DNA of 64,000 nt, from the NCBI GenBank assembly GCA_015068975.1, contig SVJM01000009.1, positions 1-64,000 on the forward strand. Direction: 5' to 3'. Positions 32,401 to 41,900 of this stretch are shown here, in pieces. The stretch comes from Oscillospiraceae bacterium (GTDB lineage Bacteria; Bacillota; Clostridia; UMGS1810). A program made the position numbers and the translations under genes. Under the pieces are notes generated by a model, which did no database searches, was not told where the DNA came from, and was given only the letters and a program-made list of their open reading frames with translations. Position 1 is the stretch's first letter. Each line of letters begins with the position of its first letter.

Positions 32401-34025
32401 TTACCCTTAAGGTAACAAGCCCGGGAGAAGAGGATATTGAATTTACAAACATCGCAATCGGTGAAGTTATCCTTGCGGCAGGTCAGTCAAATATGGCGGC
32501 AACATTATCTGCTGCAGTAAAAGGCGGATACGAGGATGTAAACGCAATAAAGAATGACACATCCGTAATGAGTGACATAAGATTCTTAAAGATGCCTACA
32601 GCAGGTCATCTCGACCTTCAGGAGGATGCAAATGTAACGTGGACAGTTGCTTCAACATCCAACATCTTGTCCCGTTCTGCAGTAGGTTATACAACTGCAT
32701 ATCACGTTGCAAAAGAACAGAATATCCCTGTAGCATTTATTGAAGCATGCACAGGCGGTCTCAGTATCGAAGCATTTATGGATCTTGAAACTCTGAAATC
32801 CAGAGAAATGTACAAGGACTATTACATCACATTCTACGAAACACAGCACGCATCCGGTATCAATCCTGAAAACTGGAAGTATTATCCTACAGGCATATAC
32901 AACACAATGCTCCACCCTATCAAGGGTATGACAATCGGATCATGTGTATGGTATCAGGGATGTAACAACAGAGCAATGGCTAACAACAGCTATCGCCCTG
33001 TTGCCGACTATGAATATCTCCAGTACGACTTTATCAACATGGTGAGAAAGTACTTCAATAATGCTAATATGCCATTTGTAATGTGTGAGCTTGCAAACTA
33101 CACAGACATTCAGCAGGCTGACTTAAGACAGATTCAGCTTAACACAATGATGAGAATGGACAATGTATATCTTGTATCCACATCAGATGTAGGTGCTTCA
33201 AACTACGATATCGAAATCGAAAACATGATCCATCCTTCAAACAAAGGACCTGTGGGATACAGAGCAGCACTTTGTATTATGGCAGATAAGTTTGATTACG
33301 AAGGAGAATATACAGGACCAATATATGAAAGCATGACTGTAAAAGGAAACAAAGCGACCCTTACCTTCTCACACGCAGACGGACTCAAACAGGTAGCAAA
33401 GATTGAAGGGGAAGATACTATTACAGGATTTGAAATAAGTGCTGATGGAGAAACATTTGTTGCAGCTAATGCTACTCTTGGAGAAGATAACACAGTTATC
33501 GTATCAGCAGACACAGTAACAAATCCGACAACAGTAAGATACTGCTACACAAACTATGCTTACTATGATGCAGACGGAAATCTCTTAAAGGGTCTTGGAA
33601 TCAGCGAAAGCAAGTTCTTAAACAACTACATTTCTGCAGGCTGCGTAAATATCGGCCACCTTGGCGGAAACCTTTACAACAGTGCAGACCTTCCACTGGG
33701 ACCATTCAAGGCTACTGTAATCAAGCCAACAGTTACTTCCTACGTTAAGGAAACAAAGGATAATAAGATTAACTATACAGTAGAGCTTAAGAACACAGGT
33801 TTCTCATCAGGTAACCCACAGGTTATCGCCGCAGTTTACACTGACGGACAACTTAAATATATGAAATCCTTTGATACAAACTTTGCAACTCAGGATATAA
33901 GAAAAATTACTGATTCATTTGATGCATCAATTGTAAATCAGGACAGTGAACTTAAATTCTTCCTCTGGGATGGCTTTAACAGATTGAAACCATTCGAAAG
34001 TGCAAAGACACTTACATTTAAATAA
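29475..34025 (+). CDS. Giant secreted multimodular SGNH esterase 1 (sialate-O-acetylesterase type)
   Basis: 1516 aa, exported. A signal peptide (1-29) is followed by four beta-sandwich, CBM-like modules at about 30-258, 262-497, 500-700 and 705-925. Then comes the family's small immunoglobulin-like lead-in (FGSNMVFQRNMPFKIWGFA) and the SGNH esterase domain: GQSNM with nucleophile Ser1005, WYQGCNN at 1159-1165 (a variant of the canonical WYQGESN) and MIHPSNK with His1253. A C-terminal module of about 100 residues follows. Family members deacetylate sialic acids or xylan; with xylanases nearby, acetyl-xylan or another acetylated plant glycan is the likely substrate. First of four tandem paralogs, with its own promoter and terminator. 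Confidence 0.82.
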   Translation: MKRFISVIMTLIFVLTSVVSISVPLSASAAQDYVEKLNANFTEWTLSASGVTANKTFTNPTLTSNTMFITTAGTLDTNPAGYPQPTSTVEVVNKADLTTTYPSVAADTAATAKLAKYTQNARIGMFRMKGAYTAPADDTKVRVTFRIFLTDICTKGINYDTDGTTILEPVKDTTGTVESLTMTLVPQKNSSNCGTAKNITVPVNQWYTVTEVLSANTDANAIRLSIGTVSSASSYTCNFAGTIFYDGNFKIEVLEEIVAPTDGEYTMIARYNPGDSTMKTASTGSGTALFSENTVNHAASNGHTTEPANQTDTNGKFKTATSTLDTQINPSTLSSTAYPGIADTKVSSSGLIARLNRTAACSMIRFKDIIDTGLFEAGERFKMKAWVYLADPYTRGEYETLNEGSSITDTSAQKDTTGTTAKIRYIYCTNSKSNNADGLIKTFELEINKWHQIEIEGTVNNDLEAVGVRIDQASDCYGSPYAATWFLGDIEMYHADKLPERNNVTNWKTLSNVDFESETAAVSGVTYTIDSSVNGGIQTLNSLVATYPQAEVGTVGLNVYKFSMNNSADSKFKINTIFDSTKIAAGDVIRVSADIYPADHTNNAAKTAKVRMFLADDETSPIADDKRSSVNLKLDTWNKVAFTYTASADDISATQGVIIDAAGEEAFANTLILSDIKTEVYKAGDAIPTDLSYTEDFEGYSYSTQTHINTPHYRTFGSGGGSLTIGTTSEDLSGMVPASGTNALGITGRGGSNIGIKINDVFQGLPVASDVGKVFRISVKVYPDKSFPLYKEAATSVANNTSALTDAEKETVTTTKIRLAYGGPDAQNYKYRTADQTLKTETIPFNTWSTITGDITITEGMLDNGSTDTTNKTNPLISSIRIDQSGVAGGLEEPICNTFFIDDLTITEVPPPKFTMPKVFGSNMVFQRNMPFKIWGFATEDGKVITATLGTQTKTATSKDGRWEITFDAMDVARNLTLKVTSPGEEDIEFTNIAIGEVILAAGQSNMAATLSAAVKGGYEDVNAIKNDTSVMSDIRFLKMPTAGHLDLQEDANVTWTVASTSNILSRSAVGYTTAYHVAKEQNIPVAFIEACTGGLSIEAFMDLETLKSREMYKDYYITFYETQHASGINPENWKYYPTGIYNTMLHPIKGMTIGSCVWYQGCNNRAMANNSYRPVADYEYLQYDFINMVRKYFNNANMPFVMCELANYTDIQQADLRQIQLNTMMRMDNVYLVSTSDVGASNYDIEIENMIHPSNKGPVGYRAALCIMADKFDYEGEYTGPIYESMTVKGNKATLTFSHADGLKQVAKIEGEDTITGFEISADGETFVAANATLGEDNTVIVSADTVTNPTTVRYCYTNYAYYDADGNLLKGLGISESKFLNNYISAGCVNIGHLGGNLYNSADLPLGPFKATVIKPTVTSYVKETKDNKINYTVELKNTGFSSGNPQVIAAVYTDGQLKYMKSFDTNFATQDIRKITDSFDASIVNQDSELKFFLWDGFNRLKPFESAKTLTFK

Positions 34026-34045
34026 TTAACGTATTTACGTGATAA

Positions 34046-34084
34046 AAACAGACTGTAAAGCCCATCTTTGCAGTCTGTTTTTTC
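34046..34084 (+). terminator. Terminator of esterase gene 1
   Basis: AAACAGACTG pairs with CAGTCTGTTT around a loop, followed by a T-run. The promoter of the next gene begins at the very next base. Confidence 0.88.
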
Positions 34085-34114
34085 TTGACTTTTTTGGTAT
34101 AAATATACTATAAT
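34085..34114 (+). promoter_or_regulatory. Promoter of esterase gene 2
   Basis: TTGACT (34085-34090), 18-bp spacer and TATAAT (34109-34114). A palindrome, ATTTTG-ca-CAAAAT, lies just downstream at about 34142-34155. Confidence 0.68.
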
Positions 34115-34175
34115 ACAACTGTGTAAACAAATATTTTATTTCATTTTGCACAAAATGTATGAAAAGAGGGATAAT

Positions 34176-37100
34176 ATGAAAAAAACAGTTTCACTACTTC
34201 TCGTTTTTGCACTATTAATCTCATCAATGGCAATTATGAATGTGTCGGCGGCAATAGCTTACGTGGATCATTTCAGGGATGACTTCACAGTATGGACATT
34301 GACCAAGGGTTCAAATAATGCATCCCACACCTACACAAAACCAAGTAACACTAATACAACTATGACAATAACCTCATCAGGTTCACTCACAGCAAATCCT
34401 TCAGGCTATCCGCGCCCCACTACCAGGGCAGACCTTGTGAAGGTAACTGACCTTGCAACTTCATACCCTGATGTAGCTGCAGGAACCGGACTTACCACAA
34501 ATATAGTTAAGTTCACACAAAATGCAAAAATCGGTATGTTCAGAATGAAATCCGCTACCGGAACAGATGTATTTTCAAACGGAGATACAATGCGTGTATC
34601 ATTCAGAATATATCTTACAGATATCTGTACAAAGGGTATAAACTACGAAACAGGTACAACAACAATCGTAAATCCTGTCCCTGATACAAATAATACAATC
34701 AAAAACCTGAAAGTTTGCATAACACCTCAGGCAACTACTACTATTGCAGGTACAAAGAAATCTATAGAAGTACCCGTAAACCAATGGGTTACTATCGAAG
34801 AGGATCTTGCGGCATCTCAGGGTGCTGACGGATTCAGAATTGACTTCGACGGATATACAGGTGGTGCTGCTGCTTATACAACAGCATATGCAGGCACAAT
34901 ATTTTACGATGGAAACATATCTATCCAAAAACTTACAACTATTGCAGAAGAAGGTCCTAAAGACGGCGACTATACAATGCTCAGCCGTGTAGAACTGGGC
35001 GGTGCTACTGCAGTAACAAGTTCATCAGGTACACTTACTGCCAAATACTCTGATCAGAGTGTAACTTATGCTGCATCAAACGGTGGTAAGACCGAGACTT
35101 CACACAGAGAAGATCCCGATACAAAAGAACTTTATAAAGTAGCAGAGCAGTATGTGACAAACAACCTTACACCATCTGATCTTGAAAGTAGTTATCCGGG
35201 AATATCCCAGGGTACATTCTCCACAAGTGGTAAGATCTCCAGACTTACAAGAACTGCTCCTGCATCAATGCTCAGAATAAAAGATCTTGTAAAAGAAGGA
35301 ACATATGAGCCCGGCGACAGATTCAGAATGAAGGCTTATGTATATGTGGCAGATGTATACTCAAAGGCTGCTACAGAAACACCCGAGGCAAACGCAATAA
35401 AAGACACTGCTGCAACTGAGGCAAAATTAAGATTTGTTTTCTGTCAGGGTACACTATCAAACAACAGCGATAACATTCATAAAGAATATACAATACCTCT
35501 TAATGAATGGACAGAAATCGTCCTTGAAGGTGTTGTAAATACAGATACCCTTGCAAATGGTTTGAGAATTGATCAATCAGCCGGATCAACATTTGATGTT
35601 TGTTACGGCCAGTCATATGCCGGCACAGTCTTTTTCGGAGACATATCTTTCTGGAAAGCAGCACCTGTCATCGAAAGAAACACAAATACTAACTGGACAA
35701 CTGTATCAAATGTAGATTTCGAATCAGATAAAGCGGCTGTAAGCGGATCAGAATATATTGTTTCTGACACATCCTCAGGCAGCATTACAAATCTTAACAC
35801 ACTGGTTAGTACATATCCTGATGCAGAATCAGCTGCACACGGAGAAAAAATCTTTAACTTCTCCATGAATAACAGCAAATCCTCACAGTTTAAGATAGAA
35901 AACATATTTGATAATTCTGACCTGGTACCCGGTGATATCGTAAGAATATCCGCAATGGTATTCCCTGCTGATCTTACAACAACATCGGCTACAGTAAGAA
36001 TGTACTATCCTGATGCTGCATCACAGCCTGTAACAACAGAATCATCTACATCACTTGTTTATCTTTCACCAAACAAATGGACAAAGCTGGCATTTACATT
36101 TATGTATGACCAGACTCACGCATCACTCACACCTTCTGTAATAATCGACAGTAACGGTTCATCAGAGTTTGCAAACACACTTCTTATCTCTGATATAAAG
36201 ACCGAAGTATTAAAAACTGCATCTTACATGGCAGAAAGCCTACTTTATACGGAAGACTTCGAAGGATACAATCAAGTAACACAGTCATATGTCAATCAGC
36301 CAAAATACAGAGCATTCGGTCTCGGAACATATGCCCTTTCTATGTATACAAACAACAAAAACCTTACAGGTGCAAAGGCATATTCACACAACAGAGCATA
36401 TGCTATTACAACAAGAATTAACGGAAACATGGGCATCAAGGTAAATGATATATTTGAACAGGCTCCAAAATATCAGGATATCGGTAAAATCTTTAAGATT
36501 TCTGTAATGGTTTATCCTGATTCAAATAAGCTCTACTCAAATAATTCAACAAAAAAAGCAGATGCTATAGAACTTACTGCAGATGAATACGAAAGTGCAG
36601 AATCTACCTCATTTACTCTTTCACTTGGCGGACCTGATGATGCAAAATATAAATACAGAAGCTGTAACTTCCAGCCGACAACAACAAAGCTCCCATTTGA
36701 CACCTGGTCAAAAATGGAACTTACATATACTGTGACTGAGGATTTTCTCGACAATGGTCTCACAGATACAATGACAAATCCTCTTATTTCTGCAATAAGA
36801 ATTGACCAGAGTACTGCTCAGGGTGGTTCGGCAGATGCTATATGTGACACGTTCTATATTGATGATGTGACGGTAAGAGAAGTTCCCGAACCAACAATCA
36901 GCGTTGCAAACTGTTTCCAGTCAAATATGATTCTGCAAAGAAACAAGCCTATAAACGTATGGGGATTTGCAAAAAATGACGGAAAAGAAATCTCAGTAAC
37001 ATTTGGAAACAATACTCAGAATACAAAATCAAAAGACGGTAAATGGCAGGTAACCTTCCCTGCAATGGATGCTTCAACAAATCTTACCATGAAAGTATCT

Positions 37101-38660
37101 GCAGAAAATGAAGGTGAAATTGTATTTACAAATGTGGCTGTAGGCGAGGTGATCCTTGCAGCAGGACAATCAAATATGCAGTTTACCATGAGAAATGCCA
37201 AAAATGTGGAAACAATAATCGCCGATGTAAACACAATGAGCAAAATTCACATGCTTACATCATCAGTTGTAGGAAGCTTCGATGAACAGGCTGAGCTTAC
37301 AGATGCAAGCTGGTTTATACCTACCACATCTACAGTGAAAAATGTAACTGCAGTCGGATACATCACAGCGTATAATATCGCAAAAGAAGAGAATATTCCT
37401 GTAGGAATTATCTCCGCAAGTCTCGGAGGATCCAAGATACAGGCATTTATGAGTACAGAAGTGCTTAAATCAAGAAGTGAATATTCACATCTTGTAGCAG
37501 AACAGGCATCTACAAAAGCTCAGGGAACTCCAAGCGAATGGAAAGCGTATCCCTCAGGTCTATACAATACATTACTCTATCCTTTGAAGGGATTGAGTAT
37601 AGGAAGCGCATTGTGGTATCAGGGCGAATCAAATACCGGTCACCATGATTTATATCAATATCAGTTGTACGATCTTGTAAATATGCTCAGATCAACATTT
37701 AACAACGATAATATGCCGGTATGCGTATGCGAGCTTGCTCCATATTTCGGTGATTACTCAGATATGAGACTCAGTCAATATCTGACCGCAAGAAGAATGG
37801 AAAACGTACATTTGATTTCCACATCAGATACAGGTCCTTTGAATGATGATTTTAGTATTCAGGGAGTTATCCATCCATCAAACAAACTGCCTGTTGGAGA
37901 AAGGTGTGCACTGGCACTAAGAAAGAGTATATTCAATTACTCAGGTGAATATACAGGACCTATGTATGAATATATGAAAGTACAGGGTGACAAAGCATTC
38001 CTTTATTTCTCACACGCAGATGGACTCAAAATGATATCAAAGAATGGTGAAACCACTCTTACAGGATTTGAGATTTCTTCCGACGGACAGACATTTGTAA
38101 AAGCAGATGCCACAATCGACGGAAATACAGTAATTGTATCAAGTGATTCTGTGACAAAACCGGTGGAAGTAAGATACTGTGATACCACATACACATACAT
38201 CGATGCAGATGGAAATCTTAAAGATGGTAAGGGAATAGGCGAATCTGCATTTAAGGATACATATATTCCTGCAGGATGCACCCTTTCAGGTTATCTTGGC
38301 GGAAACCTTTATAACGGTGCAAATCTTCCATGCTCACCATTTGTAGCAACTGTAATTAAGCCTACTGTTACTTCCTACTCTAAGGAAACAAAGGATAATA
38401 AGATTAACTATACAGTAGAGCTTAAAAACACAGGTTTCTCATCAGGTAACCCACAGGTTATCGCAGCAGTTTACACTGACGGACAACTTAAATATATGAA
38501 ATCCTTTGATACAAACTTTGCAACTCAGGATATAAGAAAAATTACTGATTCATTTGACGCATCAATTGTAAATCAGGACAGTGAACTCAAATTCTTCCTT
38601 TGGGATGGCTTTAACAGATTGAAACCATTCGAAAGTTCAAAGATACTTACATTTAAATAA
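34176..38660 (+). CDS. Giant secreted multimodular SGNH esterase 2 (most divergent paralog)
   Basis: 1494 aa, counted from the ATG at 34176 with AGAGGGATAAT upstream; an ATG 30 bases earlier lacks a ribosome site. The signal peptide ends near residue 24 (VSAA). The layout is the same as esterase 1: four beta-sandwich modules, immunoglobulin-like lead-in (FQSNMILQRNKPINVWGFA), then the SGNH domain with GQSNM (Ser999), canonical WYQGESN (Trp1147) and VIHPSNK (His1233). It is the only paralog with the classical block III. Its catalytic and N-terminal parts are the most diverged of the four, yet its last 100 residues are almost identical at DNA level to those of genes 1 and 3. Confidence 0.82.
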   Translation: MKKTVSLLLVFALLISSMAIMNVSAAIAYVDHFRDDFTVWTLTKGSNNASHTYTKPSNTNTTMTITSSGSLTANPSGYPRPTTRADLVKVTDLATSYPDVAAGTGLTTNIVKFTQNAKIGMFRMKSATGTDVFSNGDTMRVSFRIYLTDICTKGINYETGTTTIVNPVPDTNNTIKNLKVCITPQATTTIAGTKKSIEVPVNQWVTIEEDLAASQGADGFRIDFDGYTGGAAAYTTAYAGTIFYDGNISIQKLTTIAEEGPKDGDYTMLSRVELGGATAVTSSSGTLTAKYSDQSVTYAASNGGKTETSHREDPDTKELYKVAEQYVTNNLTPSDLESSYPGISQGTFSTSGKISRLTRTAPASMLRIKDLVKEGTYEPGDRFRMKAYVYVADVYSKAATETPEANAIKDTAATEAKLRFVFCQGTLSNNSDNIHKEYTIPLNEWTEIVLEGVVNTDTLANGLRIDQSAGSTFDVCYGQSYAGTVFFGDISFWKAAPVIERNTNTNWTTVSNVDFESDKAAVSGSEYIVSDTSSGSITNLNTLVSTYPDAESAAHGEKIFNFSMNNSKSSQFKIENIFDNSDLVPGDIVRISAMVFPADLTTTSATVRMYYPDAASQPVTTESSTSLVYLSPNKWTKLAFTFMYDQTHASLTPSVIIDSNGSSEFANTLLISDIKTEVLKTASYMAESLLYTEDFEGYNQVTQSYVNQPKYRAFGLGTYALSMYTNNKNLTGAKAYSHNRAYAITTRINGNMGIKVNDIFEQAPKYQDIGKIFKISVMVYPDSNKLYSNNSTKKADAIELTADEYESAESTSFTLSLGGPDDAKYKYRSCNFQPTTTKLPFDTWSKMELTYTVTEDFLDNGLTDTMTNPLISAIRIDQSTAQGGSADAICDTFYIDDVTVREVPEPTISVANCFQSNMILQRNKPINVWGFAKNDGKEISVTFGNNTQNTKSKDGKWQVTFPAMDASTNLTMKVSAENEGEIVFTNVAVGEVILAAGQSNMQFTMRNAKNVETIIADVNTMSKIHMLTSSVVGSFDEQAELTDASWFIPTTSTVKNVTAVGYITAYNIAKEENIPVGIISASLGGSKIQAFMSTEVLKSRSEYSHLVAEQASTKAQGTPSEWKAYPSGLYNTLLYPLKGLSIGSALWYQGESNTGHHDLYQYQLYDLVNMLRSTFNNDNMPVCVCELAPYFGDYSDMRLSQYLTARRMENVHLISTSDTGPLNDDFSIQGVIHPSNKLPVGERCALALRKSIFNYSGEYTGPMYEYMKVQGDKAFLYFSHADGLKMISKNGETTLTGFEISSDGQTFVKADATIDGNTVIVSSDSVTKPVEVRYCDTTYTYIDADGNLKDGKGIGESAFKDTYIPAGCTLSGYLGGNLYNGANLPCSPFVATVIKPTVTSYSKETKDNKINYTVELKNTGFSSGNPQVIAAVYTDGQLKYMKSFDTNFATQDIRKITDSFDASIVNQDSELKFFLWDGFNRLKPFESSKILTFK

Positions 38661-38672
38661 TTCATAATACCG

Positions 38673-38712
38673 AAATTCCCTGATGAAAAGTAATTCATCG
38701 GGGAATTTTTGT
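38673..38712 (+). terminator. Terminator of esterase gene 2
   Basis: AAATTCCCTGATGAA pairs with TTCATCGGGGAATTT and is followed by T's. The stem core resembles the terminators of genes 3 and 4. Confidence 0.88.
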
Positions 38713-38836
38713 TGAATTTTCGTTTAACATAGATAGTTTCTGATGAAATTCGCACTTTTTTTAAAAAAATCTTTGCTTTTCAAGGTGTTTATCAGCAAAA
38801 AAGCATTTTTTGTAAACTATTAAGCACTAAAATATA

Positions 38837-38865
38837 TTGTAATAAAGCCTATTATCATTTATAGT
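38837..38865 (+). promoter_or_regulatory. Candidate promoter of esterase gene 3
   Basis: TTGTAA (38837-38842), 17-bp spacer and TATAGT (38860-38865), 50 bp before the start codon. The match is moderate. Confidence 0.5.
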
Positions 38866-38914
38866 TAATGTATATCTATAACATTATATCCTACAAAGAA
38901 AGGCGGAATACAAA

Positions 38915-41900
38915 ATGAAAAAAGTAATATCACTTTTGATGACACTAATTTTAGTACTTACATCTGTTGTAAGTATATCTATCCCATTGAGTGCGTCAGC
39001 AGCACAGGAGTATGTGGAAAAGTTTAATGCAGACTTCACCCAGTGGACTACAACCGCAGGTGTTACTGAAACCAAGACTTTTAAAAATCCATCAAACACA
39101 TCAAACTCTATGTCTATCACCACAGCAGGAGCGCTGACTGATAACCCTGAAGGTTATCCTCAGCCATCCTCAAGCGTAGAAGTGGTAAATAAATCTGACC
39201 TTGCAACTACATATCCTTTGGTTGCTGCAGATACTACTGCAACTTCAACGCTTGCAAAGTTTACTCAGACTGCAAAAATCGGTATGTTTCGTATGAGAGG
39301 TGCCTACACTGCGCTTACCGCTGATACAAGCATCCGCGTAACCTTCAGAATGTTTCTTACAGACATCTGCACAAAGGGTGTAAGCTATGATACAGACGGA
39401 ACAACTGTGCTTGAGCCTGTTAAGGATACAGAAGGTACTGTCAAAGAACTTACTATGTCTCTCGTACCTCAGAAAACAACTTCAAACTGTGGTACATCAA
39501 AAAGCATTACCGTTCCTGTAAATCAATGGGTAACAGTATCCGAGGTTCTCTCTGCAAAGACAGGTGCAGATGGTGTAAGACTCAGTATCGGTACTGTCAG
39601 CAGTGCTGCAAACTACACATGTAACTTCGCAGGAACAATCTTCTATGACGGAAACTTCAAGATAGAAGTGCTTGAAGAAATAGTGGCTCCTACAGAGGGC
39701 GATTATACAATGATTGCAAGATTTAACCCCGGTGATTCGACTATGACTGCGGCTTCCAAAGGAAGCGGTACTGCGCTGTTTTCTGAAAACACTGTAAATC
39801 ACGCTGCATCCAACGGTCACGCATCAGAACCTGCAAAGCAGACAGACACAAACGGAAAATTCAAGACTGCAACATCAACACTTGACACACAGATAAATCC
39901 ATCTACCCTTTCATCTACTGATTATCCGGGAATCGCAGATACAAAGGTATCATCATCAGGACTTATCGCAAGACTTAACCGTACTGCGGCATGCTCTATG
40001 ATAAGATTTAAAGATATCATTGACACAGGAATCTTTGCTGCAGGAGACCGCTTCAAAATGAAAGCATGGGTATATCTTGCAGATACATATTCAAGAGGCG
40101 AATATGAAACTCTCAATGAGGGTTCTTCTATAACAGATAAATCAGCTCAGAAGGATTCTACTGCAAAAACTGCAAAGATACGATACATATATTGCTCCAA
40201 TTCATCTTCAACAAATGCAGATGGTATTATGAAAACATTTGAACTGGAAGTCAACAAATGGCACCAGATCGAAATCTCCGGAACTGTAAAAGATGCACTT
40301 AATGCAGTCGGTGTAAGAATCGACCAGGCAAGTGACTGCTACGGCTCACCATATGCGGGAACATGGTTCCTCGGAAATATCGAAATGTATCATGCAGACA
40401 AGCTTCCTGAAAGAAATTCCGTAACAAACTGGAAAACTCTTTCCAACGTAGACTTTGAATCAGATAAAGCAGCTGTAAGCGGGGTCACATACACTGTAGA
40501 TTCTTCAGTAAAGGGTAGTATTCAGACTGTTGATTCACTGGTTAATGATTATCCTCAGTCAGAAATCGGTACTGCAGGACTTAATGTATACAAATTCTCA
40601 ATGAACAACTCTGCTGATTCTAAATTTAAAATCAACACAATCTTTGACAGTGCACAAATCGCCGCAGGCGATGTAATCAGAGTATCTGCAGACGTATTTC
40701 CTGCAGACCATACAGATGCAAACGCAAAAACTGCAAAGGTAAGAATGTTTCTTGCTGATACAGAAACTGAACCTATAGCGGATGATAAGTGCTCATCTGT
40801 AAACCTGAAGCTTGACGCATGGCAAAGAGTTGCATTTACATATACAGCAAGTGCTGATGACATAAGTGCTACTCAGGGTGTTATAATCGATGCGGCAGGA
40901 GAAACAGACTTTGCAAACACACTTATTATTTCTGATATAAAAACAGAAGTGTATAAAGCAGGAGAAGCTATCCCTACAGACCTGTCATATACAGAGGACT
41001 TCGAAGGATACTCCTACGCTACACAGACACATATTAATACCCCACACTACAGAACATTCGGATCAAACGGAGGAACTCTTACAATCGGGACAACAAATGC
41101 AACACTTACCGGAATGGTTCCTGCGTCCGGAACAAATGCTCTCGGAATCACAAATAGAGGCGGAAACAATACAGGTATCAAAATAAATGACATATTCCAG
41201 GGACTCCCTATTGAAGCTGATGTAGGAAAGACCTTCAGAATATCACTTAAGGTATATGCAGATAAATCTGCTCCATTATACAAGGAAAATGCAACAAGTG
41301 CCGCTAACAACACAACTGCACTTACAGATGCAGAAAAGGAAACTGTTACAGAGACAGCATTCAAGCTTTGTTACGGCGGTCCTGATGCTCAGTATTATAA
41401 ATACAGAACAGCTGCACTAAGTCTCACATCTGCAGTTGTTCCATTTGACACATGGACAACTATTTCAGGGGAATTAACCATTACCGAAGATATGCTTGAC
41501 AATGGAAGCACAGATACAACCAATAAGACAAATCCTCTTATTTCTTCCATAAGAATTGACCAGACAAACGCAAAAGGCGGACTGGAACAACCATTCTGTA
41601 ATACCTTCTACATTGATGATCTTACAGTATCTGAAGTACCACCTGCACAGTTCACAATGCCAAATGTATTTGGCTCAAATATGGTATTCCAGAGAAATAT
41701 GCCCTTTAGTATCTGGGGCTTTGCAACAGAGGACGGAAAGGTTATTACAGCAACTATCGGCACACAGACAAAAACCGCCACATCAAAAGACGGAAGATGG
41801 ACAATCACATTTGACCCTATGGACGTAGCAAGAAACCTTACTCTTAAAGTGTCAAGTCCGGGTGAAGATGATATCGAATTTACAAACATAGCAATCGGTG

